Shown: positions 33,338 to 40,802 of the stretch, piece after piece | Layout of the letters: every line of letters starts with the position of its first letter | How positions within the stretch are numbered: the first letter of the stretch is position 1 | Assembly: GCF_023074175.1 (NCBI RefSeq) | Contig: NZ_JADPKS010000082.1 | Location: 1-45,940 of the forward strand | DNA: 45,940 nucleotides | Reading direction: 5' to 3' | DNA from: Bradyrhizobium sp. 139 | GTDB lineage: Bacteria; Pseudomonadota; Alphaproteobacteria; Rhizobiales; Xanthobacteraceae | Position numbers and translations under genes: made by a program | Notes under the pieces: model-generated | Told to the model about the DNA's origin: nothing | The model's input: only the letters and a program-made list of their open reading frames with translations | Databases searched by the model: none

Positions 33338-33967
33338 ATGCAAGGCGTCACGATCGTCGATCATCCGCTGGTGCAGCACAAGCTGACCCTGGTGCGGGAC
33401 AAATCGATCTCGACAAAATCGTTCCGGGAGCTGATCAAGGAGATCGGCATGCTGCTGTGCTACGAGGTGACGCGCGACCTGCCGCTCGCCGACGTCGTCG
33501 TCGACACGCCGCTGGCGCGGATGCACTCGGCCAAGATTGCCGGCAAGAAGCTGGTGTTCGTCCCCATGCTTCGCGCCGGCACGACTTTCGTCGACGGCAT
33601 GATGGATCTGGTTCCGACCGCGCGCGTCGCGCATATCGGCCTCTACCGCGAGCCGCACAGTTTTTCGGCGGTCGAGTACTTCTTCAAATCGCCGTCAGAT
33701 CTCAGCGAACGGCTGGCGATCGTGGTGACGCCGGTGGTGGCAACCGCGAATACGGCCGTGGCCGCAATCGACCGGCTGAAGGAACGCGGCGCCAAGGATA
33801 TTCGCCTCGCCTGCCTGATCGCCGCACCCGAGGGGCTCGAACGATTGCGCGGATTGCACCCGGATGTGCCGATCTGGACGGCGGCGGTGGATGAAGGCCT
33901 CGACGAGAACGGTTTTATTCTCCCGGGCCTCGGCGATGCCGGCGACCGAGCTTACGGGACGCGGTAG
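33338..33967 (+). CDS. upp: Uracil phosphoribosyltransferase, URC6-type
   Basis: 209 residues, usual family length. It converts uracil and PRPP to UMP, the entry step of the URC route as well as of salvage. Family features are LVQHKLTLVRDKSISTKSFR at the N-terminus, VFVPMLRAGTTFVDGMMDLV, and the uracil-binding end WTAAVDEGLDENGFILPGLG with DAGDRAYGT. The PRPP loop is unusual: positions about 129-140 read VVTPVVATANTA, where typical enzymes have V/L-D-P-M-L-A-T-G-G-S, so the conserved Asp and Gly-Gly are replaced. That fits a specialised paralogue, but activity should not be assumed. ATG at 33338; separated from DUF1688 by a repeat. Confidence 0.88.
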   Translation: MQGVTIVDHPLVQHKLTLVRDKSISTKSFRELIKEIGMLLCYEVTRDLPLADVVVDTPLARMHSAKIAGKKLVFVPMLRAGTTFVDGMMDLVPTARVAHIGLYREPHSFSAVEYFFKSPSDLSERLAIVVTPVVATANTAVAAIDRLKERGAKDIRLACLIAAPEGLERLRGLHPDVPIWTAAVDEGLDENGFILPGLGDAGDRAYGTR

Positions 33968-34010
33968 TTCAGAGCACGATGATGTTAGGTTCGGTCGGCT
34001 GTCCATGGCT

Positions 34011-34142
34011 CACCTCTCCCCAGCGGGGAGAGGTCGGATTGCAAAGCAATCCGGGTGAGGGGCCGCGGCGTTCAGTGAGACTGTAACCCCTCACCCGGAC
34101 CGCATCTTTCGATGCGATCCGACCTCTCCCTGCGGGAGAGGT
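34011..34142. repeat. Intergenic inverted repeat, family B variant
   Basis: Arms 34011-34062 (CACCTCTCCCCAGCGGGGAG then AGGTCGGATTGCAAAGC and AATCCGGGTGAGGGG) and 34086-34142 (reverse complement with small changes) face each other across 23 bp. It lies between convergent upp and the M48 protease gene. Confidence 0.85.
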
Positions 34143-34189
34143 GATTCGAGCTCTGGGCTCGCAGCGATGCAACCAAGACTCATCGTGCT

Positions 34190-35299
34190 TTAGATCTTAC
34201 CGCTGCCGCAAATCCCCTTCAGGGCCTGCCATTCTGCATCCGTCAGCAGTGGCGGGCCGCTTGCCGGACGATCCTCCTTGGTCATGCGCGCGAGGCGGTC
34301 CTCGGTGAGCGGGTGGCTGGCGAGAATGGTGAAGCCGGAGCCGCCTTCCCTGCCGGTGATGCGGAACATCAACTCGGCCGCGGGTTTTGGCGAACGGCCG
34401 AGCGCGTGCATGATCTCGATCGCAAACGTGTCGGCGCCGGTCTCGGCCTCGCGTGAATAGGAGGCCTCGACCACGCTGCGCGAGGCAAAGATCACGGCGC
34501 TCGAGCCGGTGACGTCGCCGAACAACAGGCCGATCAGGAACGAGGTGCCGCCGTTATAGATGAGCCCGCGCATGTTGTCGTGATGCTTGAGATGGCCGAG
34601 CTCGTGGGCGGGGATGCCGGCGAGTTCGTCCGGGCTTTCAGCCTTGTCGAGCAGGCCCTTCATCACAAAGACCTTGCCGCCCGGCAGCGCAAACGCGTTC
34701 GGCACCGAGGTCGGCAGCACGCCCGCCGTCATGGTATCGTCATCGAGGCCGGCGGCGTCGCGCAGGCGGTTGACGAGCTTGGTGAAGGCGGCCTTCCCCG
34801 CCGGATCTTCGCACACGCTGCGGCCGAAGATGGTCTTCACCTGGACCTCGGCGGCATCGCCGATGCGCCGTTCGACCGGCTTCGGCACCAGCGGCGCAAG
34901 ACGATCGGCGGCGAGCGGCACGCCGAACAGGACCACGCAGACGATGGAGACGGCGGCAGCCACCGACCAGCCGACGATCTTGGCGACACCGCGGCGCGTG
35001 GTCTGGTGCTCGTCGAGACCTGGGCAATGCGCGGTCACCTCGGCCGCCAGCGCGACCTCGCGGATCTCGAGCCGCGCCAGCGGCGGCGCGGACATGCAGG
35101 CGAGCCGCAAGATGCCGGCCGGGCTGTCGGCGCGGCGGATGTCTGCATAGGCCCAGCGAACGGGCGTTCCGCCCTCCTCGCCGATCTCGAGCGCATCACC
35201 GAGCCTCAGCATCACCTGCCGCCTGCGGCTCGACACGCCGTCGAAGAAGACCGTCCGCTTTGCGGACTGCGCCGGAGCCTCGGTGGACACATCACTCAC
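34190..35299 (-). CDS. Membrane-anchored M48-family metalloprotease
   Basis: 369 residues. The N-terminal cytoplasmic domain (1-105) is followed by one transmembrane helix at about 107-128 (VGWSVAAAVSIVCVVLFGVP). The protease domain begins near 150. Zinc ligands are H232 and H236 in AHELGHLKHHD and a Glu in YSREAETGAD (about 286), with SHPLTEDR typical of M48 near the end. Conserved FALPGGKVFV precedes. Known relatives (HtpX, BepA, LoiP) degrade or mature envelope proteins. It starts 4 bp after the stop of the upstream DUF898 gene, so both should be made together. Here the active domain would face the periplasm if the N-terminus is cytoplasmic, which is inferred. Confidence 0.9.
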   Translation of the reverse strand: MSDVSTEAPAQSAKRTVFFDGVSSRRRQVMLRLGDALEIGEEGGTPVRWAYADIRRADSPAGILRLACMSAPPLARLEIREVALAAEVTAHCPGLDEHQTTRRGVAKIVGWSVAAAVSIVCVVLFGVPLAADRLAPLVPKPVERRIGDAAEVQVKTIFGRSVCEDPAGKAAFTKLVNRLRDAAGLDDDTMTAGVLPTSVPNAFALPGGKVFVMKGLLDKAESPDELAGIPAHELGHLKHHDNMRGLIYNGGTSFLIGLLFGDVTGSSAVIFASRSVVEASYSREAETGADTFAIEIMHALGRSPKPAAELMFRITGREGGSGFTILASHPLTEDRLARMTKEDRPASGPPLLTDAEWQALKGICGSGKI

Positions 35300-35302
35300 A
35301 GC

Positions 35303-36448
35303 TCAAAATCCCGCGACATCGAGTCCGTCGGCAAAACCTTCGCCGAGCGCGCTGGCAAGCTCGCCACTGCCGCGCACATCCGCCGCGGCCGCGATATTGT
35401 GCACCTCGAGCGTTTCCAGCACCGTCACCCAGATGTCGTGCTGGAGATACATGCGCATGACGACATTCAACGCGAGTGCCAGGGCGAAATAGCCGATCAC
35501 CATCATGGATAAAAGAGGAATACTCCGTGCGATTGCATCGGGTCCGACGATGGACACGCCTGCCGCAGCGACCAGTCCGGCAGCACCGGCGACGTAAAGC
35601 CCGAACAGCACGCTGAGCAGCAGCCACCAGCCGATCGCTTTCCAGTACAGCCCGTGGAACGCGTTGGTCGGCAAATTGGAGGACAGGCTCACGCCGCCGA
35701 TGCGGATGCCGTCGAGCCACCAGCGCCACTCGCGCGCCTTGAACTGGGCATAGAAGAACGGCGCGAGCGGGAAGATGATCAGCGCGATCGGGCTGAGGAG
35801 CCACAGCCACCAGCCGCGCTTGAAGAACGTCCAGCCGTCGGCTTCGAAGTCGCCGCGCAAACCGCCGAAATGGGTGTGCTGCATCTTGTAGCGTTCGAGC
35901 GAGGCCTCGCGCCAGGGCAGCGCCAGGCCGAGAGTGAGAAACACCAGCAAGCCCCACAGCATGGCGCGGACCGAATAGGCCGAGCCCGATCCGTCCATCC
36001 AGCAGCGGACGCCGCGCCAGACCGTGCGGGTCAGGCGATAGCGCCGCGCGCGAAAAATCGCGAACTGGCCGAAGGCGTAGAAGCTGATGAACAGCGGCGT
36101 CGAGGCAAACCCCTGCCAGCGTTCGAACTCGATGCCGACCAGGAAATAGGCGAGATAGATCGGCACCAGGATCGCGAGCGCGAACAGGAAGCCGATCAGC
36201 AGTTCCTTAGCCCGGCCGGTATATTCAACGGCATCGCCGTCGATCGCGGTGTTCGACCACAAATGACGGCGGATGTCGGTCACCAGCCAGAACCGGTAGA
36301 AGCCGAAGGTGACGAGCTCGAGCATCGCCCCCTCGGTGACCAACTTGCGGAACTCGCTGCGGTCGCCGGAGAAATCGACGCGCGCGGGCGGCAGCGGCGG
36401 CGGGATCGGTTGGGGCGGGCCGATGGGAGCCCATTGCAAATCGTTCAC
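35303..36448 (-). CDS. DUF898 (YjgN-type) polytopic membrane protein
   Basis: 381 residues from a GTG at 36448 that has GAAGG upstream; the frame is open to 36514 (403 residues). After a Pro-rich start (IGPPQPIPPPLPPA) and the conserved VDFSGDRSEFRKLVTEGAML, it has about six membrane helices. These include AKELLIGFLFALAILVPIYL, AMLWGLLVFLTLGLALPWRE and LSPIALIIFPLAPFFYAQFK. The family (YjgN) is uncharacterised. It is directly followed by an M48 protease gene, a pairing that suggests a shared envelope role such as substrate delivery or regulation, which is inferred. Inner-membrane location is likely. Confidence 0.85.
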   Translation of the reverse strand: MNDLQWAPIGPPQPIPPPLPPARVDFSGDRSEFRKLVTEGAMLELVTFGFYRFWLVTDIRRHLWSNTAIDGDAVEYTGRAKELLIGFLFALAILVPIYLAYFLVGIEFERWQGFASTPLFISFYAFGQFAIFRARRYRLTRTVWRGVRCWMDGSGSAYSVRAMLWGLLVFLTLGLALPWREASLERYKMQHTHFGGLRGDFEADGWTFFKRGWWLWLLSPIALIIFPLAPFFYAQFKAREWRWWLDGIRIGGVSLSSNLPTNAFHGLYWKAIGWWLLLSVLFGLYVAGAAGLVAAAGVSIVGPDAIARSIPLLSMMVIGYFALALALNVVMRMYLQHDIWVTVLETLEVHNIAAAADVRGSGELASALGEGFADGLDVAGF

Positions 36449-36749
36449 GGCGGCAACCTTCGGGTGCGGACCTGGTTCGATCAAACTATAGATCAGAGAT
36501 TGGTCGATCCCCAAGATGACCGGGTTCGATTTTACTCAGGTTCGGCCGATTTCTCACACCATTGCCGGTCAAACCACGTGCGGGAGATCACGCTGACACA
36601 TCTGCGTGACGGCCGTTCAATCCTCTCGCAAAGGTTGGATGTGGCAAAACTCGCCCTTGCTCCGGCGCAGACAACGGGCTGTAATTGCAAGTCAAATACC
36701 GCAGCGCAGAATTCAACGAGAACGCGCGGTTCATGTCAGGGAGAAGGTC

Positions 36750-38015
36750 ATGCACGGGACCATCGAAAGCGCGGCAAAGCTCGACGCATTGCGCGCACGC
36801 GCCACGTCGCTGCCGCTGGAGCAGTTCGATCCAGGCGATCCTGAATTGTTCAGGACCGATACGTTCTGGCCCTATTTCGATCGCCTGCGCCGCGAAGATC
36901 CCGTGCACTATTGCAAGGACTCGATGTTCGGACCGTACTGGTCGGTGACCCGATATAACGACATCATGGAGATCGAGACCAACCATTCGGTGTTCTCCTC
37001 GGCCTCCTCGCTCGGCGGCATCACCATCCGCGATATCGATCCGGATTTGCGCCGTGAGAGCTTCATCTCGATGGATCCGCCGCGCCATGCGGCCCAGCGC
37101 AAGACTGTGGCGCCGATGTTCACCCCGACGCATCTGGACAATCTCGCCCTCAGCATCCGCGAGCGCTCCGCCGAATGCCTCGACAATCTGCCCCGCGGCG
37201 AAGTATTCGACTGGGTCGACCGCGTCTCGATCGAGCTCACCACGCAGATGCTCGCGGTGCTGTTCGATTTTCCCTGGGAGGATCGCCGCAAGCTGACGCG
37301 CTGGTCGGACATCGCCACCACCATTCCCGGCCCCGACGGCCTTGTCGCCACCGAAGACGAGCGGCAGGCCGAGCTGACCGAATGCGCCGGCTATTTTGCG
37401 CGGCTGTGGAAGGAGCGCATCGAGCAGCCGCCGAAGAGCGACCTGCTCTCCATGATGGCGCATGGCGCCGCGACGCGCGACATGGATGCGAAAAACTTCC
37501 TTGGCAATCTCATCCTTTTGATCGTCGGCGGCAACGACACCACCCGCAATACCATGTCGGGTTCGATCTACGCACTGAGCCAGCATCCGGAGCAGTATCG
37601 TAAGCTGCGCGAAAATCCCGGCCTGCTCGACAGCTTCGTGCCGGAGGTAATCCGCTGGCAGACGCCGCTGGCGCATATGCGCCGCACCGCACTTGCCGAC
37701 TTCGAGTTCCGGGGCAAGCAGATCAAGAAGGGTGACAAGGTCGTGATGTGGTACGTCTCGGGCAATCGCGACGCCGACGCGATCGAAAAGCCCTACGATT
37801 TCATCATCGACCGCGCCCGCCCGCGCACGCATCTCTCCTTCGGCTTCGGCATCCACCGCTGCGTGGGCTTGCGGCTTGCCGAACTCCAGCTCAAGATCAT
37901 CTGGGAAGAGGTCCTGAAGCGCTTCGACCATATCGATGTCGTCGGCGAACCCAAGCGCGTCTATTCGAGTTTCGTGAAGGGACTTGAAACCTTGCCGGTG
38001 AAGATTACGGCGTGA
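36750..38015 (+). CDS. Cytochrome P450, CYP153-like, copy 1
   Basis: 421 residues, soluble bacterial P450. The I-helix oxygen-activation motif is LLIVGGNDTTRNTMSGS, ExxR is in FVPEVIRWQTPLAHMRRTA, and the haem ligand is C371 in SFGFGIHRCVGLRLAELQL. The sequence KGDKVVMWYVSGNRDADAIE and the EPKRVYSSFVKGLETLPVKI tail match CYP153, whose members hydroxylate terminal carbons of alkanes and fatty acids. Start ATG 36750 follows GGGAGAAGG; the open frame begins at 36606 without coding character. There is no ferredoxin or reductase gene adjacent, so redox partners must come from elsewhere. A closely related second P450 follows after a repeat. Confidence 0.92.
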   Translation: MHGTIESAAKLDALRARATSLPLEQFDPGDPELFRTDTFWPYFDRLRREDPVHYCKDSMFGPYWSVTRYNDIMEIETNHSVFSSASSLGGITIRDIDPDLRRESFISMDPPRHAAQRKTVAPMFTPTHLDNLALSIRERSAECLDNLPRGEVFDWVDRVSIELTTQMLAVLFDFPWEDRRKLTRWSDIATTIPGPDGLVATEDERQAELTECAGYFARLWKERIEQPPKSDLLSMMAHGAATRDMDAKNFLGNLILLIVGGNDTTRNTMSGSIYALSQHPEQYRKLRENPGLLDSFVPEVIRWQTPLAHMRRTALADFEFRGKQIKKGDKVVMWYVSGNRDADAIEKPYDFIIDRARPRTHLSFGFGIHRCVGLRLAELQLKIIWEEVLKRFDHIDVVGEPKRVYSSFVKGLETLPVKITA

Positions 38016-38044
38016 GTTCGAGCTACATCCACGAGGATAATGCG

Positions 38045-38217
38045 CCCCCTCTCCCGCTTGCGGGGGAGGGCTGGGGTGGGGGTATCTCCGCGGGCGAGAA
38101 CCCCCAAGAGGAACGAGCCCTCACCCGGCGCTACGCCATAGCCGAGGCTTGGCCTCGGCGTCATTAAGGAGACGGCCGCCAGAGGCGGCCTATGCCTCTC
38201 CCGCAAGCGGGAGAGGC
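38045..38217. repeat. Intergenic repeat between the two P450 genes (family B relative)
   Basis: The outer arms CCCCCTCTCCCGCTTGCGGG (38045) and CCTCTCCCGCAAGCGGGAGA (to about 38217) enclose inner inverted pieces with CCCTCACCCGGCGCTACGCC. It fills almost the whole gap between the paralogues. Confidence 0.75.
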
Positions 38218-38242
38218 TAGAAAACCAACTGGAGCCACCACC

Positions 38243-39517
38243 ATGAACATGCAAGCGTCGGTTAAAGTGGACAAGGCCGAACGCATGCGCAGGGCCCGCG
38301 AGGAGGCCTATGCGACGCCGCTGGCGCAATTCCACCCCGGTGCGCCCAGGCTGTTCCAGGACGACACTTTGTGGCCGTGGTTCGAGCGGTTGCGCAAGGA
38401 AGAGCCGGTGCATTACTGCACCAACGCGCCGATCGACCCGTACTGGTCGGTGGTGAAATACGACGACATCATGCATGTCGACACCAATCACGGCCTCTAC
38501 TCGTCGGACTCCACGCTCGGCGGCATCTCGATCCGCGACGTGCCGGAAGGTTATGATTGGCCGAGCTTCATCGCGATGGACCAGCCGCGTCATTCGTCGC
38601 AGCGCAAGACGGTGTCGCCGATGTTCACGCCAGCGCATCTGGACGAGCTGGCCAAGCTGATCCGCCAGCGCTCGCAGACCGTGCTCGACAACCTGCCGCG
38701 CAACGAGACCTTCAACTTCGTCGAGCGCGTCTCGATCGAGCTGACGACGCAGATGCTGGCGACCCTGTTCGATTTTCCCTGGGAGGAACGGCGCAAGCTG
38801 ACGCGCTGGTCGGATGTCTCCACAGCGCTGCCCAAGAGCGGCATCGTTGCGTCGGCCGAAGAGCGCCGCCGCGAGATGGACGAGTGCTACGCCTACATGT
38901 CCAAGCTGTGGAACGAGCGCGTCAATTCTGAGCCGCGCAACGATCTGCTGTCGCTGATGGCGCATAACGATGCTACGCGCTTCATGGACCCCGACAATCT
39001 CATGGGCAACATCATCCTGCTCATCGTCGGCGGCAACGACACCACGCGCAACACCATGAGCGGCTCGGTGCTGGCGCTGAACGAGAACCCGGAGCAGTAC
39101 GAGATGCTGCGGAAGAATCCGGCGCTGATCGATTCCATGGTGCCCGAGGTGATCCGCTGGCAGACACCGCTCGCCCATATGCGGCGCACCGCGCTCCAGG
39201 ACACCGAGCTTGGCGGCAAGCAGATCAAGAAGGGCGACCGAGTCGTGATGTGGTACGTCTCCGGCAACCGCGACGAGGAGAGGTTCGAGAAGCCGAACGA
39301 CTTCATCATCGACCGCCCGCGGCCGCGCACGCACCTCTCCTTCGGCTTCGGCATCCACCGCTGCGTCGGCATGCGCCTCGCCGAGCTCCAGCTCAAGATC
39401 ATCTGGGAGGAGATGCTGAAGCGCTTCGACCGCATCGAGGTGGTCGGCGAGCCGAAGCGGATCTATTCGAGCTTCATCAAGGGATATGAGTCGCTGCCGG
39501 TGCGGATTCCGGGGTAG
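38243..39517 (+). CDS. Cytochrome P450, CYP153-like, copy 2
   Basis: 424 residues, clearly a paralogue of the upstream gene. I-helix LLIVGGNDTTRNTMSGSVLA, ExxR in MVPEVIRWQTPLAHMRRTAL and haem C374 in SFGFGIHRCVGMRLAELQLK are all intact. Most differences lie in the N-terminal 30 residues and the FG/substrate region (WSDVSTALPKSGIVASAEER against WSDIATTIPGPDGLVATEDE), which could change chain-length preference. Start ATG 38243 with GGAG upstream. It could share a transcript with copy 1 despite the 227-bp gap holding a repeat. A CYP153 role in omega-hydroxylation is inferred from family. Confidence 0.92.
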   Translation: MNMQASVKVDKAERMRRAREEAYATPLAQFHPGAPRLFQDDTLWPWFERLRKEEPVHYCTNAPIDPYWSVVKYDDIMHVDTNHGLYSSDSTLGGISIRDVPEGYDWPSFIAMDQPRHSSQRKTVSPMFTPAHLDELAKLIRQRSQTVLDNLPRNETFNFVERVSIELTTQMLATLFDFPWEERRKLTRWSDVSTALPKSGIVASAEERRREMDECYAYMSKLWNERVNSEPRNDLLSLMAHNDATRFMDPDNLMGNIILLIVGGNDTTRNTMSGSVLALNENPEQYEMLRKNPALIDSMVPEVIRWQTPLAHMRRTALQDTELGGKQIKKGDRVVMWYVSGNRDEERFEKPNDFIIDRPRPRTHLSFGFGIHRCVGMRLAELQLKIIWEEMLKRFDRIEVVGEPKRIYSSFIKGYESLPVRIPG

Positions 39518-39555
39518 GCGGCTACGCCGTCATTGCGGCGCGTTCAACTCTATCC

Positions 39556-39657
39556 CCTCACCCTGAGGAGCCTGCGAAGCGGGCGTCTCGAAGGGCGAGG
39601 CCGAGAGCGGGGCCTGCATCCTTGACGCGCGCAAGGGCGCGCTCCTCAGGATGAGGA
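39556..39657. repeat. Intergenic inverted repeat, family A
   Basis: The left arm 39556-39600 (CCTCACCCTGAGGAGCCTGC and GGGCGTCTCGAAGGGCGAGG) and the right arm 39617-39657 (ending GCGCTCCTCAGGATGAGG) match the elements at 14910 and 44013. It lies downstream of P450 copy 2 and of the convergent lysR gene. Confidence 0.8.
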
Positions 39658-39756
39658 TGAACACCTCTCGCGCGGATATAAAATTCCGGCATGACAGCTC
39701 GCACAACATGCGATGGGTCGCACACGGCCTTCTGTCCTAAACCGCACTGAAAGCAT

Positions 39757-40677
39757 CTAGCTCAACTTGATGTCCCACACCCCTTCCTTGCGGCAGGCGG
39801 CGACCTCCTCGCGCAAAAGCGCCGTAATGGCCAGCGACGCCGTCGACGCCGGACGGTCGATCGGAGAAGCGAAAATGAGCTCGCGCGTCATCGGCTTCGA
39901 AACGACCGCGGTTTCCAGCCGCCCGTCCGCGACCTCGCCGAGGACCGACGAGGGCGGCAGCAGCGCGAAGCCGAGGCCTTCCTCGACCAGACTCGTGAGC
40001 ACGCGGAACGAATCCGCCTCGAGTTGCACATTGAGCTTGATCTTGCGCTGGGCCGCCGCGTGCTCGATCAGGGCGCGGAGGCCGTGGGAATGACTGGGCA
40101 GCACCAGCCGCTGCCGCAGCAACCAGCCTATCTCGATGCTCTTCTTGCGCGCGAGACCGCAGCCGCGCGGACCGACCGCAACGATGTTGTCGCATCCAAG
40201 GCTCTCGACGTTGAGATGCAGATCGGCCGAACGGCCGTAAAGGATCGCGAGATCCATCTCGCCGCGATGCAGCCATTCGACCAGATGGCCGCTGTAGCTC
40301 TCGACGATGCGCAGCGAAATGCCGGGAAACTTTTCGACGCAGCGCCGCGCGAAGCGCGCCGACAGCACGCAGCTCACGGTCGGAACCAGGCCGAGCACGA
40401 CCTGGCCGGAGGGCGGCCCCTGGACCGACTGGATGTCGTCGCGGATCTGGTCGATCTGCCGCACGATGCCGGAGGTCCGCGCCAGCAAGAGACGGCCTGC
40501 GTCGGTCAGCACCATGCCGCGGCCGTTGCGCGTGAACAGCTCGACGCGCAGCTCGTGTTCCAGCAGCTTGATCTGCCGGCTGAGCGCCGGCTGCGCCACC
40601 CGCAACGTATCGGACGCCTTGGAGAGGCTGCCGAGCTCCGCCACGCAACTGAAGGTCCTGAGCTGACGGAAATCCAT
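39757..40677 (-). CDS. LysR-family transcriptional regulator
   Basis: 306 residues from the ATG at 40677 (MDFRQLRTFSCVAELGSLSK), where the family's helix-turn-helix begins; the open frame starts at 40725 without it. DNA-binding domain: ASDTLRVAQPALSRQIKLLE then HELRVELFTRNGRGMVLTDA. The effector-binding domain (about 90-295) shows PSGQVVLGLVPTVSCVLSAR and ALLPPSSVLGEVADGRLE. It is divergent from the acyl-CoA dehydrogenase operon, with a T-N11-A box in the 125-bp gap. So it very probably controls that operon in response to a pathway intermediate. Cytoplasmic, tetramer expected from family knowledge. Confidence 0.92.
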   Translation of the reverse strand: MDFRQLRTFSCVAELGSLSKASDTLRVAQPALSRQIKLLEHELRVELFTRNGRGMVLTDAGRLLLARTSGIVRQIDQIRDDIQSVQGPPSGQVVLGLVPTVSCVLSARFARRCVEKFPGISLRIVESYSGHLVEWLHRGEMDLAILYGRSADLHLNVESLGCDNIVAVGPRGCGLARKKSIEIGWLLRQRLVLPSHSHGLRALIEHAAAQRKIKLNVQLEADSFRVLTSLVEEGLGFALLPPSSVLGEVADGRLETAVVSKPMTRELIFASPIDRPASTASLAITALLREEVAACRKEGVWDIKLS

Positions 40678-40708
40678 GCTTGCCAATCCTGGAAGGCTAC
40701 TCCATACG

Positions 40709-40727
40709 CTATAGCAAATGAGCATAG
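40709..40727. promoter_or_regulatory. LysR-type T-N11-A operator
   Basis: CTAT, then 11 bases (AGCAAATGAGC), then ATAG: an inverted repeat of the classical LysR form. It lies between the divergent lysR (start 40677) and acyl-CoA dehydrogenase (start about 40803) genes, a usual recognition-site position. Confidence 0.55.
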
Positions 40728-40802
40728 GGGGCTGGCCTTGTTTTCACAACGCCAGGGGATTGGCCGGCGTTATCTTAACCGCCGCATCCAATGGAAAACG
40801 CC

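Noticed and set aside
37961..39358. 465-codon minus-strand frame across the P450 genes
   Set aside because: It is antisense to two intact P450 genes with all catalytic motifs; a similar frame antisense to copy 1 reflects the shared sequence.
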